Part shown: positions 48,919 to 59,947 of the stretch, one piece after another
Numbering within the stretch: the first letter of the stretch is position 1
Layout of the letters: the number at the start of each line of letters is the position of its first letter
Source of the DNA: Geothrix sp. PMB-07
GTDB lineage: Bacteria; Acidobacteriota; Holophagae; Holophagales; Holophagaceae
DNA length: 64,000 nucleotides
Assembly (NCBI RefSeq): GCF_030758935.1
Contig: NZ_CP132333.1
Coordinates: 3,596,992 to 3,660,991 of the forward strand
Reading direction: 5' to 3'
The notes under the pieces: model-generated
Seen by the model: the letters and a program-made list of their open reading frames with translations, nothing else
Told to the model about the DNA's origin: nothing
The model's database searches: none
Position numbers and translations under genes: made by a program

Positions 48919-49841
48919 CCCCCGCCCTTCCGTCTGCCACGCCCACGCTCTCCCACCTCGACTGGCTCGAGGCCGAGGCCATCCACATCCTGCGTGAGGT
49001 GGCGGGCCAGTGCGCCAATCCCGTGCTGCTCTTCAGCGGCGGCAAGGACAGCCTCGTGCTGCTGCGCCTGGCGGAGAAGGCCTTCCGGCCCGGCCGCTTC
49101 CCGTTTCCGCTGCTGCACATCGACACCGGCCACAACTACGAGGAAGTGATCGCCTTTCGGGACCAGCGCGCCGCCGAGCTGGGCGAACGGCTCCTCGTGC
49201 GCAGCCTGGAGGATTCCATCCGCGAAGGCCGCATCGTGCTGAAGTCCCCCCTGGAGGCCCGCAACCGCCACCAGAGCGTCACCCTGCTGGATGCCATCGC
49301 CGAGTTCGGCTTTGATGCCTGCATCGGCGGTGCGCGGCGCGACGAGGAAAAGGCCAGGGCCAAGGAGCGCATCTTCTCCTTCCGCGACGCCTTCGGCCAG
49401 TGGGATCCCAAGAACCAGCGGCCCGAACTGTGGGATCTCTACAACGCCCGCATCGATCCCGGCGAAAACATCCGCGCCTTTCCCATCTCCAACTGGACGG
49501 AGCTGGATGTGTGGCAGTACATCGAGCGGGAGGGGCTGGAACTGCCCAGCATCTACTTCGCCCATGAACGCGAGGTGGTGGTGCGCAAGGATGGCGCGCT
49601 GGTGCCCGTCACGCCGCTCACACCCGCGAAGCCGGGCGACGACGTGCAGCACCTCTCCGTGCGCTTCCGCACCGTGGGCGACATCACCTGCACGGCCCCT
49701 GTGCGCAGCACGGCCCACACCGTGGCCGACATCCTGCTGGAGACCGCCACCACGGAACTCACCGAGCGGGGCGCCACCCGCCTGGACGACCAGACCAGCG
49801 AAGCCTCCATGGAACAGCGCAAGAAGGAGGGCTACTTCTGA
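48915..49841 (+). CDS. cysD: Sulfate adenylyltransferase subunit 2
   Basis: A 308-residue ATP sulfurylase catalytic subunit with the PP-loop FSGGKDSLVLLRL, HIDTGHNYEE and IGGARRDEEKARAKER. Works with CysN to make APS from sulfate and ATP. ATG overlaps the cysH stop (ATGA). Ends one base into cysN. Confidence 0.95.
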   Translation: MTPALPSATPTLSHLDWLEAEAIHILREVAGQCANPVLLFSGGKDSLVLLRLAEKAFRPGRFPFPLLHIDTGHNYEEVIAFRDQRAAELGERLLVRSLEDSIREGRIVLKSPLEARNRHQSVTLLDAIAEFGFDACIGGARRDEEKARAKERIFSFRDAFGQWDPKNQRPELWDLYNARIDPGENIRAFPISNWTELDVWQYIEREGLELPSIYFAHEREVVVRKDGALVPVTPLTPAKPGDDVQHLSVRFRTVGDITCTAPVRSTAHTVADILLETATTELTERGATRLDDQTSEASMEQRKKEGYF

Positions 49842-51133
49842 TGGCCATCTCGACTCCCATCGAACCCCAGGCAGACAGCCAGCCGATCCACGCGGACCTG
49901 GGCGTGCTGCGCTTCCTCACCTGCGGCAGCGTGGATGACGGCAAGAGCACGCTCATCGGGCGCCTGCTCTACGACAGCAAGGCCATCCTGGCCGACGCCC
50001 TTCAGGCCATCGAACGCACCAGCCAGAAGCGCGGCCATGCGGAAGTGGACTTGAGCCTGCTCACGGACGGCCTCCAGGCCGAGCGGGAACAGGGCATCAC
50101 CATCGACGTGGCCTACCGCTACTTCAGCACGGGGAAACGCAGCTTCATCATCGCGGACGCGCCGGGCCACGAGCAGTACACGCGCAACATGGTGACCGCC
50201 GCCAGCACCGCCGACCTGGCGCTGATCCTGGTGGATGCCCGCAAGGGCGTGCTCACCCAGACCCGCCGCCACCTCACGCTGGCGCATCTCGTGGGCATCC
50301 GCCACCTGGTCGTCGTGGTCAACAAGATGGATCTGGTGGGCTACGACCAGGCCGTGTTCGAGCGCATCCGTGCCGATGTGCTTGCCTTCGCGCAGGAACT
50401 GGGCGCCGAGGACCTCACCTTCCTGCCCCTGTCCGCCCTCGCCGGAGATCTGGTGGTGGACCGCGGCGACAATTTGCCCTGGTACGAGGGCCCCACCCTC
50501 GTCGAGCTGCTGGAATCCGCTGCCCTGGAGGATGGCCGCGAGGAGCTGCCCTTCCGCCTCTCCGTGCAATGGGTGATCCGCCCCCATCAGGACTTCCGCG
50601 GCTACGCGGGGCGTGTGGCCTCGGGCCGCGTGAAGGTGGGCGATGCCCTCACGGTGCTGCCCTCGGGCCGCCACAGCCGCGTGAAGGCCATCCACCTCGG
50701 CGAGCGGCAGCTGGTCGAGGCCATCGTCGGTCAGAGCGTCACCCTTGAATTGGAGGATGACCTTGACATCTCCCGGGGCGACCTACTGGCCGATGCGGCG
50801 CAACCGCCGATCTCGGCCCGCAGCCTGGATGTGGACCTCTGCTGGCTGTCCGAGGCCCCGTCGCGGCCCGGGGGCCGCTACCTGCTGCGCCACGGCAGCC
50901 GCGAGACCCGCGCCATCCTCCATGGGACCGCCCAACGGCTGGATCTGAACAGCCTGCAACGGGAACTGGAAACGCGTCTGGCCATGAACGACATCGCGCA
51001 GCTCAACCTGAAACTCCAGCAGCCCCTGCCCGTCGACCCCTACCGGGAGAACCGCGCCACCGGCGCCTTCATCCTGGTGGACGAAACCACCCACGCCACC
51101 GTGGCCGCCGGCTTCATCCGCGGCGCCGAGTAG
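49841..51133 (+). CDS. cysN: Sulfate adenylyltransferase subunit 1 (GTPase)
   Basis: A 430-residue EF-Tu-like GTPase: GSVDDGKSTLIGRLLYD P-loop, DAPGHEQYTRNM G3, NKMD G4, and two beta-barrel domains. GTP hydrolysis drives APS formation. There is no C-terminal APS kinase (CysC) domain, so no PAPS branch is encoded here. Confidence 0.95.
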   Translation: MAISTPIEPQADSQPIHADLGVLRFLTCGSVDDGKSTLIGRLLYDSKAILADALQAIERTSQKRGHAEVDLSLLTDGLQAEREQGITIDVAYRYFSTGKRSFIIADAPGHEQYTRNMVTAASTADLALILVDARKGVLTQTRRHLTLAHLVGIRHLVVVVNKMDLVGYDQAVFERIRADVLAFAQELGAEDLTFLPLSALAGDLVVDRGDNLPWYEGPTLVELLESAALEDGREELPFRLSVQWVIRPHQDFRGYAGRVASGRVKVGDALTVLPSGRHSRVKAIHLGERQLVEAIVGQSVTLELEDDLDISRGDLLADAAQPPISARSLDVDLCWLSEAPSRPGGRYLLRHGSRETRAILHGTAQRLDLNSLQRELETRLAMNDIAQLNLKLQQPLPVDPYRENRATGAFILVDETTHATVAAGFIRGAE

Positions 51134-51165
51134 GCCCCACGCCAACCCCCAAGCAAGGAGACACC

Positions 51166-51249
51166 ATGCGCTGTCCCTGTCGAAGCCGCATCCACGCCGC
51201 CCTTTCCAGACGCCCTTTTCTTCGACCCCACCCTCTTTCCTCGGATTGA
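51166..51249 (+). CDS. Cysteine-bearing 27-residue leader peptide frame before the sulfate-binding protein gene
   Basis: An ATG frame of 27 codons with a strong AAGGAG six bases upstream. The peptide begins [10 protein letters not shown], with two cysteines in the first five residues, and is otherwise Arg/Pro/Leu/Ser-rich. It ends four bases before the ATG of the sulfate-binding protein, which has no good ribosome-binding site of its own. This is the layout of a translational leader: ribosome stalling at Cys codons could tune the transporter genes. Role inferred; it could also be a non-functional small frame. Confidence 0.55.
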   Translation: MRCPCRSRIHAALSRRPFLRPHPLSSD

Positions 51250-51253
51250 ACCC

Positions 51254-52252
51254 ATGAATCGCATCACCCGCAGCCTCACCCTCATCGCCACCTTAGCCCT
51301 TGGCCTCCAGGCCCAGGAGGTGAAGCTTCTCAACGTGTCCTATGACCCCACCCGCGAGCTGTACCAGGATTTCAACGCCGCCTTCGCCAAGCAGTGGAAG
51401 GCCAAGACTGGCCAGACCGTCACCATCAATCAGTCCCACGGTGGCAGCGGCAAGCAGGCCCGCGCCGTCATCGACGGCCTGCAGGCCGACGTGGTGACCC
51501 TCGCCCTGGCGGGTGACATCGACGCCCTGGCGGAGAAGGGCGCTCTGCTGCCCGCCGACTGGCAGAAGAAGCTGCCCCAGAACAGCACGCCCTACACCTC
51601 CACCATCCTGTTCCTGGTGCGCAAGGGGAATCCCAAGGGCATCAAGGACTGGAACGATCTGGTGCGCCCCGGCATCCAGGTCATCCAGCCCAATCCCAAG
51701 ACCAGCGGCGGCGCGCGCTGGAACTACCTCGCCGAGTACGGCCAGGCCCTCCGCGCCCCTGGCGGCAACGACGCCAAGGCCAAGGCCTACATCACCGCGG
51801 TCTACCGCAACGTGCCCGTGCTGGATTCCGGCGCCCGCGGGAGCACGACCACCTTCATCGAACGCGGCATCGGCGATGTTCTGGTGACCTGGGAGAACGA
51901 GGCCTTCCTCGCCCTCGAAGGCGCCACCAAGGACAAGTTCGACATCGTGGTGCCCAGCGTCAGCATCCTGGCCGAGCCGCCCGTGGCCCTGGTGGAAAAA
52001 GTGGCCGCCAAGCGCGGCACCACCGCCGTGGCCAAGGCCTACCTGGACTACCTCTACAGCGACGAAGGCCAGCGCATCGTGGCCAAGCACCACTTCCGCC
52101 CCCGCAACGAGAAGGCCGCCAGCGCCGCCAGTCACAGCTTTCCCAAGCTGAAGCTCTTCACCATCGATGAGGCCTTTGGCGGCTGGAAGAAGGCCCACGA
52201 CATCCACTTCAAGGATGGCGGCCTCTTCGATCAGATCTCCGCCGTTCGCTAG
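51254..52252 (+). CDS. Sulfate/thiosulfate-binding protein of the ABC transporter
   Basis: A 332-residue periplasmic protein with a signal peptide (residues 1-20, [11 protein letters not shown]). The Sbp/CysP family pattern is clear: [43 protein letters not shown] and [11 protein letters not shown]. It lies between cysN and the permease genes. Start probably translated by coupling with the small leader frame. Confidence 0.93.
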   Translation: MNRITRSLTLIATLALGLQAQEVKLLNVSYDPTRELYQDFNAAFAKQWKAKTGQTVTINQSHGGSGKQARAVIDGLQADVVTLALAGDIDALAEKGALLPADWQKKLPQNSTPYTSTILFLVRKGNPKGIKDWNDLVRPGIQVIQPNPKTSGGARWNYLAEYGQALRAPGGNDAKAKAYITAVYRNVPVLDSGARGSTTTFIERGIGDVLVTWENEAFLALEGATKDKFDIVVPSVSILAEPPVALVEKVAAKRGTTAVAKAYLDYLYSDEGQRIVAKHHFRPRNEKAASAASHSFPKLKLFTIDEAFGGWKKAHDIHFKDGGLFDQISAVR

Positions 52253-52259
52253 GTTCTCC

Positions 52260-53093
52260 ATGGCTTCCTCCACCCGCTCCCTCACGCGCCGCTCTCTCCC
52301 TGGTTTTGGCCTCAGCCTGGGCCTCACCCTGGCCTACCTCAGCGCCATCGTGCTGATTCCTCTGGCGGCCCTGGTCGTGAAGGCCAGCGGGGCGACCGTG
52401 GCCCAGGTGTGGCACACCGTCTCCGATCCCCGCGTACTGGCCTCCCTGCGGCTGAGCCTCTTGGCCAGCCTCGGAGGGGCCGTGCTGAACCTGGTGTTCG
52501 GCGTGCTCGTGGCCTGGGTGCTGGTGCGCTACACCTTCCCGGGCCAGCGGGTGGTGGATGCCATGGTCGACCTGCCCTTCGCCCTGCCCACGGCCGTGGC
52601 GGGCATCGCCCTCACCAAGCTCTACGCGCCGGAGGGCTGGCTCGGCCACCTGCTGCCCTTCAAGGTGGCTTATACGCCGCTGGGCGTGCTGGTGGCCCTC
52701 ACCTTCATCGGCCTGCCCTTCGTGGTGCGCACCGTGCAGCCCGTGCTGGAGGAACTGGACGCCCAGCAGGAGGAGGCCGCCGCCTGCCTGGGTGCCAGCC
52801 GCTTCCAGACCCTGCGGCGGGTGGTGCTGCCGCATCTGGCGCCCGCCCTCCTCTCAGGTTTCACGCTGGCCTTCGCCCGGGCCCTGGGCGAGTACGGCTC
52901 CGTGGTGTTCATCAGCGGCAACCTGCCCTTCCGCACGGAGATCCCGCCCCTCCTCATCATCAGCAAGCTCGAGCAGTACGACTACATCGGCGCCACGGTG
53001 ATCGCCACCCTGCTGCTGCTGATCTCCTTCGTGCTGCTCTTTGCCATCAACCGCCTGCAGGCCAGGCTGCACCCGGGGGCCGCCCGTGGCTGA
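52260..53093 (+). CDS. cysT: Sulfate ABC transporter permease CysT
   Basis: A 277-residue inner-membrane permease with about six hydrophobic helices and the binding-protein-dependent EAA loop (EEAAACLGASRFQTLRRVVLP). ATG at 52260, seven bases after the binding protein gene. Overlaps cysW by eight bases. Confidence 0.92.
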   Translation: MASSTRSLTRRSLPGFGLSLGLTLAYLSAIVLIPLAALVVKASGATVAQVWHTVSDPRVLASLRLSLLASLGGAVLNLVFGVLVAWVLVRYTFPGQRVVDAMVDLPFALPTAVAGIALTKLYAPEGWLGHLLPFKVAYTPLGVLVALTFIGLPFVVRTVQPVLEELDAQQEEAAACLGASRFQTLRRVVLPHLAPALLSGFTLAFARALGEYGSVVFISGNLPFRTEIPPLLIISKLEQYDYIGATVIATLLLLISFVLLFAINRLQARLHPGAARG

Positions 53094-53939
53094 CTCACCG
53101 CGCATCTCCGTCGCCCGCCGCGAATCCCTGCCCGTCCGCTGGCTGCTCATCTTCGTGGCCCTGGGCTACCTCGCCCTCTTCCTCCTGGTGCCCCTGGCCG
53201 CCGTGTTCACCGAGGCCTTCAAGCAGGGCACCACCGCCTACCTCAAGGCCTTCGAGGATGCGGAAACCTGGCACGCCATCCGCCTCTCCCTGCTGGCCAC
53301 GGGCATCGCCGTGACCCTCAACACGGCCTTCGGCCTCACGGCGGCCTGGCTGCTGGGTAAGTTCGACTTTAGGGGACGGAACCTGCTCACCAGCCTCATC
53401 GACCTTCCCTTCGCGGTGTCACCGGTGATCTCGGGCTTGGTCTTCGTGCTGCTCTTCGGCGCGCAGGGCTGGTTCGGACCCTGGCTGGCCGACCATGATG
53501 TGCGCCTCATCTTCGCCACGCCCGGCATCGTGCTGGCCACCACCTTCGTGACCTTTCCCTTCGTGGCCCGCGAGCTCACGCCGGTCATGCAGGCCAAGGG
53601 CTGCGACCAGGAGGAAGCCGCCCGCATGCTGGGCGCCAGCGGCTGGCAGACCTTCTGGCGGGTGACCGTGCCTTCGGTGAAGTGGGGCCTGCTCTACGGC
53701 GTGATTCTGTGCAGCGCGCGCGCCATGGGCGAATTCGGTGCCGTGAGCGTGGTCTCGGGCCACATCCGCGGCGAGACCAACACCCTGCCCCTCCACATCG
53801 AGACCCTCTACAACGAGTACCAGTTCGTCGCGGCCTTCGCCTGCGCCTCAGCCCTCAGCCTGCTGGCCCTGGTGACCCTGGCCCTCAAGGCCCTCGCCGA
53901 GCGGCGCCGTGATCAAAGCCTGAAACCCGAGACCCTCCC

Positions 53940-53943
<4 letters not shown>
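53086..53943 (+). CDS. cysW: Sulfate ABC transporter permease CysW
   Basis: A 285-residue permease with six predicted helices; EAA loop [40 protein letters not shown] is typical of CysW. Start is GTG at 53086, inside the end of cysT; no closer ATG exists. Overlaps cysA by four bases. Confidence 0.92.
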
Positions 53944-55025
<1,082 letters not shown>

Positions 55026-55386
55026 GCGGCGGTTCCCTTCTAGGCAACATTCAAAGCAATGCTTTGGCCGCACATGCGCGCGGGATTCAAAGGAATTGGA
55101 AACCCGCCATTCATCCGCGTTCATCCCTGTGAAACCGTGGCTGGAATGTTTCATTCGGATCCACCGATGGAAAGGAATGGAATAAGCGGAGGGTGGCAGA
55201 GGGGCGGAGGAAAGCGGAGAGCAGCATGTCGTTCTTCTCCGCTTTCCTCCGCACTTCCGCCTTCCTCTGCTTCCAAAATTCCTTTTCTTTTGGCCACAGA
55301 TGCACACGGATTCACACGGATGAAAAGCCCCGGGTTCTCATCTGTGTTCATCCGTGTTCATCCGCGGCAACCCTGCTTTGCATGGA
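55026..55386. repeat. Repeat-rich intergenic region with nested palindromes
   Basis: No gene supported. It contains a 17-bp perfect inverted repeat (GCGGAGGAAAGCGGAGA at 55204-55220, complement at 55236-55252), enclosed by weaker GCAGAGG/CCTCTGC arms. Next to it, units CACAGATGCACACGGATTCA (from about 55292) and CATCTGTGTTCATCCGTGTT (to about 55370) form the same palindrome type as at 35289-35405. A related CATCCGCGTTCATCCCTGTG lies near 55113. Confidence 0.7.
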
Positions 55387-57393
55387 TCAGGCCCGCTTCA
55401 CCTCGATGCGGTTGTCGTAGAACGTGCTGCCACCGCCCCGATCCGTGAGCCGCTGGCTGGTCAGCGCGTTGACGGTGGCGCGTCCCTTGGAGAAGGCAGA
55501 CCACGCCACACCTTCCACCACGGCCACGCCCTTGGGCACCCGTTCCGTGACTTCCGCCACCAACCTCACCTCGCCCCGATCATTGAAGGCGATCACCTCA
55601 TCACCACCCGCGATGGCCCGCGCCTTGGCATCCTCCGGCGAGAGGCGCAGCGTCGAGGCGATCTTCCGCGCGGGCAGGTCTTCGCGTTCCTGGAAGGTGC
55701 TGTTCAGGCTGTAGAGGGAAGGCGCTGTCACCAGGGCCAGGGGATGGGGGTCGCCTTCCGAGTGGCTGGGCAGAGGCCTGGGCAGGGGCTCCGGCTCGCG
55801 CGGATTCAGAATCTCCACCTTGCCGCTGGGGGTCCCGAAGGGTGGGCGGCGGCCCGGCGGTTGCATGCGCACGACGCGGCCCTCGGCCAGAGCGCTGCGG
55901 TCCGCTCCTTCCAGCCAGGGATTCGAACCGGAGAGCAGGGCCTCGATCACCTCGTCCTCGCTCTGCCGAAACAGGGACTCCTCGAAACCCATGCGGGCCG
56001 CCAGGGCCTGGAAGGTGGCCCAGTTGGAGCGGCTCTCGCCCACGGGCGAAACCGCGGCGCGCACGCGCTGGAGGCCATAGTGACCGTAGGAGCGGTAGAG
56101 GTCCGGATGTTCGAGAGAACTCGTGGCGGGCAGCACAAGATCCGCGTAACGGGCTGTATCCGTGAGGAACCGCTCATGGACGACGGTGAAGAGATCCTCC
56201 CGCAGCAGCCCGGCGCGGACCGCACCCTGGTCCGGCGCCACGGCGGCAGGATTGGAATGGTAGACGTAGAGCGATTTCACCGGCCCTTCCGCCGCGGGGT
56301 CGAGCGCCGCGCCCAGCTGGTTCATGTTCACCAGCCGGGTGGGCCGGGCCTGGAAATCCTCCCGGATGAGCTGCTGCATGGGAACGGCCCCGCCGGTGGC
56401 GGTGCCCAGGAAGGCGCCGCCCGCCGGTTTGAGGTAGGCGCCCTGGAGCGCGGGCAGGCAGAGGATGAGGCGCGTGGTCATGGCGCCGTTGCCGTACCGC
56501 GTGATGCCACCTCCCACCTGGATCTGCGGGTTCAAGGCCGCACCGTAGGCCTCCGCGAACGCCCGCAGGGCGGCTTCATCGACGCCAGTCCGGGCCGCCA
56601 CCACGGCAGGAGGGAACTGGGGAAGCACCTCCCGCGCGAAGGCCTCGAAGCCCACCACGTGCTGTCCAAGGAAGGCCTCGTCGAGGGCGCCGTTCTCCAC
56701 CATCAGGTGCATCACACCTGCGGCCAGCACGCCGTCGGTGCCGGGACGAACCAGCAGCACATGATCCACCTGATCGGTGGTGGCGGTGCGGTAGGTCTCC
56801 ACCGCCCACACCTTCGCGCCCCGGCGCCGGGCCTCACGCACGAACTGGAAGCCGTGCAGGTTGGTGGCCAGGGCGTTGATGCCCCAGAGCACCACCAGGT
56901 CCGCGCTCAATACCGCCTCGGGCTCCGGAGCGGGCGTGGTGCCCAGCACCGCGGCCTGGCCCGCGGCCTTCGCGGGTGTGCAGATGGTGCGGTCCAGCCG
57001 GGAGGCGCCGAGCCGGTGGAAGAAGGGGTGGCCCGCGTTCCGCTGCAGCAGACCCATGGTGCCCGCATAGGAGTAGGGCAGGATGGCTTCGCCGCCCCAC
57101 TGGGCCAGGATGTCCTTCCAGCGCCGGGCGACCTCCTCCAGGGCCGCGTCCCAACTGATGGGTTCGAAGAGACCCTTGCCCTTGGGGCCCGTTCGCCGCA
57201 GCGGCGTCGTCAGGCGTTCGGGGGCATGCACACTGCGTTCGTAGCGGGCCATCTTGGGGCAGAGCGTGCCCTGGTTGTAGAAATGGTCGGGGTCGCCCTT
57301 CACGGACAGAGCCCGCCCATCTTCAACTTCCACCAGCATCCCGCAGGCGTCAGGGCAATCGAAGGGACAGACGGAACGGCGCCACTCAGCCAT
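55387..57393 (-). CDS. Molybdopterin-dependent oxidoreductase (DMSO-reductase superfamily)
   Basis: A 668-residue molybdo/tungsto-bis-MGD enzyme. The N-terminal 4Fe-4S motif is CPFDCPDAC (Cx3Cx3C) with the fourth Cys in TLCPKMARYE. Mid-protein VLWGINALATNLHG and LVLPATSSLEHPDLYRSYG are typical, and a C-terminal molydopterin-dinucleotide-binding domain opens LRLSPEDAKARAIAGGD. No signal peptide, so cytoplasmic. No electron-transfer partner is adjacent and the substrate is unknown. Start at the ATG 57393; the longer frame runs through the riboswitch antisense. Divergent from metY. Confidence 0.88.
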   Translation of the reverse strand: MAEWRRSVCPFDCPDACGMLVEVEDGRALSVKGDPDHFYNQGTLCPKMARYERSVHAPERLTTPLRRTGPKGKGLFEPISWDAALEEVARRWKDILAQWGGEAILPYSYAGTMGLLQRNAGHPFFHRLGASRLDRTICTPAKAAGQAAVLGTTPAPEPEAVLSADLVVLWGINALATNLHGFQFVREARRRGAKVWAVETYRTATTDQVDHVLLVRPGTDGVLAAGVMHLMVENGALDEAFLGQHVVGFEAFAREVLPQFPPAVVAARTGVDEAALRAFAEAYGAALNPQIQVGGGITRYGNGAMTTRLILCLPALQGAYLKPAGGAFLGTATGGAVPMQQLIREDFQARPTRLVNMNQLGAALDPAAEGPVKSLYVYHSNPAAVAPDQGAVRAGLLREDLFTVVHERFLTDTARYADLVLPATSSLEHPDLYRSYGHYGLQRVRAAVSPVGESRSNWATFQALAARMGFEESLFRQSEDEVIEALLSGSNPWLEGADRSALAEGRVVRMQPPGRRPPFGTPSGKVEILNPREPEPLPRPLPSHSEGDPHPLALVTAPSLYSLNSTFQEREDLPARKIASTLRLSPEDAKARAIAGGDEVIAFNDRGEVRLVAEVTERVPKGVAVVEGVAWSAFSKGRATVNALTSQRLTDRGGGSTFYDNRIEVKRA

Positions 57394-57422
57394 GCGAACA
57401 CCCTTCAGAAGAACCGGGCCCC

Positions 57423-57451
57423 TTGACCCGAGATGGGGTTGTGCCACACTT
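57423..57451 (+). promoter_or_regulatory. Weak candidate promoter upstream of the metY riboswitch
   Basis: TTGACC (57423-57428) with ACACTT 17 bases later. The -35 is good, the -10 poor. Rest of the 57394-57717 gap is riboswitch and terminator. Confidence 0.3.
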
Positions 57452-57483
57452 GATGTTCGTACGAGTTCTTTGTCAGTTCCATA

Positions 57484-57592
57484 GCGAGTTATCCAGAAAG
57501 GTGGAGGGACGGGCCCTGTGAAACCTTGGCAACCTGCGAAAGCAAGGTGCCAATTCCTGCCGTGATCAATCGATTGCGGAGAGATGTCGAGC
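57484..57592 (+). promoter_or_regulatory. SAM-I (S-box) riboswitch upstream of metY
   Basis: S-box core GTTATCCAGAAAGGTGGAGG, CCCTGTGAAACCTTGGCAAC, AGGTGCCAATTCCTGCC. About 85 bases from 57475 are nearly identical to 44883 onward. Followed by a terminator; controls metY, metA, aspartokinase and probably the SDR. Confidence 0.95.
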
Positions 57593-57612
57593 TGTGTCGA
57601 GACTGACAACAC

Positions 57613-57652
57613 GCCGAAGGGGCCCGAGCAATCGGGCCCCTTCGGCTTTTTT
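57613..57652 (+). terminator. Riboswitch-controlled terminator before metY
   Basis: GCCGAAGGGGCCCGA / TCGGGCCCCTTCGGC, 15-bp perfect stem, loop GCAA, then six T. Confidence 0.93.
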
Positions 57653-57717
57653 GACTTTTCCTGGACTTGCTTGGACGACAGAGCCTCGGCTTTCTCACCT
57701 TCTTTTCAGGAGCCGCC

Positions 57718-59004
57718 ATGAGCGCCACGCATCCTCAATTTGAAACCATCGCCCTCCACGGCGGCCAGGTCGCCGACAGCGACACCAAGAGCCGCGCCCT
57801 GCCCATCTACCAGACCACCAGCTACGTGTTCGATTCCGCCGAACACGGCGCCGCGCTCTTCAACCTGGAAGTGCCGGGTAACATCTACACCCGCATCATG
57901 AACCCCACCACGGCCGTGCTGGAAACACGGGTGGCCCAGCTGGAAGGCGGCATCGCGGGCCTGGCCGTGGCTTCAGGCCAGGCGGCCATCACGCTCACCC
58001 TCAACACGCTGCTGCGCGGCGGTGATCACATCGTGGCCGGCGACAACCTCTACGGCGGCACCTACAACCTGTTGCACCACACCCTGCCTCGCAACGGCAT
58101 CACCACCACCTTCGTGGACTCTACGAAGCCCGAGGCCTTCCGCGCCGCGATCAAACCCGAAACCCGCGCCATCTACATCGAGGCCCTGGGCAACCCCAAG
58201 CTGGACGTGCCCGAATTCGAAGCCATCGCCGCCATCGCGAAGGCTGCCGGTGTGCCCCTCATCGTGGACAACACCCTGCCCAGCCCCTACCTGCTGAACC
58301 CCCTGGCCCTGGGCGCCAACATCGTCGTGCACAGCGCCACGAAATTCCTGGGCGGCCACGGCACCTCCGTGGCAGGCGTCATCGTGGATGGCGGCACCTT
58401 CGACTGGAAGAACGGCAAGTTCCCTGAGTTCACGGAACCCTTCGCCGCCTACCACGGCGCGGTGCTGGCCGATCTCGCGGGTCCCGCCGCCTTCATCACC
58501 AAGGCCCGCATCGAGGGCCTGCGCGACACCGGCGCCGCCCTCAGCCCCTTCAACGCCTTCCTCATTCTGCAGGGCATCGAGACCCTGCACCTGCGCTTGG
58601 AGCGCCACGGCGAAAACGCCCTCGCCATCGCCCAGTGGCTGGAGCAGCACCCCAAGGTGGCCTGGGTGAACTACCCCGGCCTCGCCAGCAACGCCAACCA
58701 TGCCGCGGCCAGCCGTTACTTCCGCAAGGGCGCGGGCTTCGGCGGCATCCTCACCTTCGGCGTGAAGGGAGGTTTGGAGGCTGGCAAGGCCGTCATCAAC
58801 GGGGTGGAGCTCTTCTCCCGCCTGGCCAATGTGGGCGACGCCAAGAGCCTGATCATCCATCCCGCCAGCACCACCCACCAGCAGCTGTCGAGCGCCGAGC
58901 GCGAAGCCACCGGCGTTACCGAGGATCTCATCCGCCTTTCCGTGGGCCTGGAGAACATCCAGGATCTCATCGCGGATCTGGACCTCGCGCTCTCCAAGGC
59001 CTGA
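57718..59004 (+). CDS. metY: O-acetylhomoserine sulfhydrylase
   Basis: A 428-residue Cys/Met-metabolism PLP enzyme. Opening [20 protein letters not shown] and length (about 430) fit MetY rather than the shorter MetB/MetC. PLP Lys is in [11 protein letters not shown]. It makes homocysteine directly from O-acetylhomoserine and sulfide, joining the sulfate operon's product to methionine synthesis. AGGAG precedes the ATG. metA follows after seven bases. Confidence 0.93.
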   Translation: MSATHPQFETIALHGGQVADSDTKSRALPIYQTTSYVFDSAEHGAALFNLEVPGNIYTRIMNPTTAVLETRVAQLEGGIAGLAVASGQAAITLTLNTLLRGGDHIVAGDNLYGGTYNLLHHTLPRNGITTTFVDSTKPEAFRAAIKPETRAIYIEALGNPKLDVPEFEAIAAIAKAAGVPLIVDNTLPSPYLLNPLALGANIVVHSATKFLGGHGTSVAGVIVDGGTFDWKNGKFPEFTEPFAAYHGAVLADLAGPAAFITKARIEGLRDTGAALSPFNAFLILQGIETLHLRLERHGENALAIAQWLEQHPKVAWVNYPGLASNANHAAASRYFRKGAGFGGILTFGVKGGLEAGKAVINGVELFSRLANVGDAKSLIIHPASTTHQQLSSAEREATGVTEDLIRLSVGLENIQDLIADLDLALSKA

Positions 59005-59011
59005 GGACGCC

Positions 59012-59947
59012 ATGCCCGTCAAGATCCCCAGCTCCCTGCCCGCCCGGGGCATTCTCGAAGCGGAGAACGTGTTCCTCATCGAGGAGCACCAGGCTCTGCA
59101 GCAGGACATCCGTCCCCTGCGCATCGCCATCCTCAACCTGATGCCCACCAAGGTGGCCACGGAAACCCAGTTCCTGCGGCTGCTCGGCAACTCGCCGTTG
59201 CAGCTGGAGGTAACGCTGCTGCACATGACCTCCCACACCTCGAAGAACACTTCCGCCGAACACCTGCTGGAGCACTACGTCTCCTTCGAGGAGGTGCGCC
59301 ACCAGCGCTTCGATGGCCTCATCGTCACGGGGGCGCCCGTGGAGACCCTGCCCTTCGAGGAGGTGGACTACTGGCCGGAGCTGACCCAGGTGCTGGACTG
59401 GGCCAAGACCCACGTCTTCTCCTCCTTCTTCATCTGCTGGGGCGCCCAGGCGGCGCTGCATCACTACCATGGCGTGCCCAAGTATCCCCTGCCCGAGAAG
59501 ACGTTCGGCGTGTTCTCCCACCAGCTGAAGGTGCGCAACGAGCGGCTGGTGCAGGGCTTTGACGACGAGTTCTTCGCGCCCCACTCGCGCCACACGGAAA
59601 CCCGCCGCGAGGACATCCTGGCGCGGCCGGAACTGGTGCTCCTGGCGGAATCCGACGAGGCTGGCGTGTATCTGGTGCAGTCCGCGGATCGCCGACGGGT
59701 CTTCGTCACGGGCCATTCGGAATACGATCCCTGTACCTTGCAGGGCGAGTACGTCCGCGACCTCGGCAAGGGCCTGCCCATCGGCGTTCCCCGCAACTAT
59801 TTCCCCGGCGACGATCCCAGCCGCGAACCGCTGGTGCGCTGGCGGGGCCACTCCAACCTGCTGTTCTCGAACTGGCTCAACTACTTCGTCTACCAGGAAG
59901 CGCCCTTCGACCTGGAACGCCCGGATGGGAAAGGAAAGCAGGCATGA
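59012..59947 (+). CDS. metA: Homoserine O-acetyltransferase (MetA family)
   Basis: A 311-residue MetA-fold acyltransferase. Catalytic Cys142 (FICWGAQA), His235 and Glu237 (TGHSEYD) align exactly with the known enzymes. Residue 111 is Glu (GAPVETL); in this family Glu at 111 favours acetyl-CoA and Gly succinyl-CoA. Acetyl specificity agrees with metY next to it. Overlaps the aspartokinase gene by four bases. Confidence 0.93.
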   Translation: MPVKIPSSLPARGILEAENVFLIEEHQALQQDIRPLRIAILNLMPTKVATETQFLRLLGNSPLQLEVTLLHMTSHTSKNTSAEHLLEHYVSFEEVRHQRFDGLIVTGAPVETLPFEEVDYWPELTQVLDWAKTHVFSSFFICWGAQAALHHYHGVPKYPLPEKTFGVFSHQLKVRNERLVQGFDDEFFAPHSRHTETRREDILARPELVLLAESDEAGVYLVQSADRRRVFVTGHSEYDPCTLQGEYVRDLGKGLPIGVPRNYFPGDDPSREPLVRWRGHSNLLFSNWLNYFVYQEAPFDLERPDGKGKQA

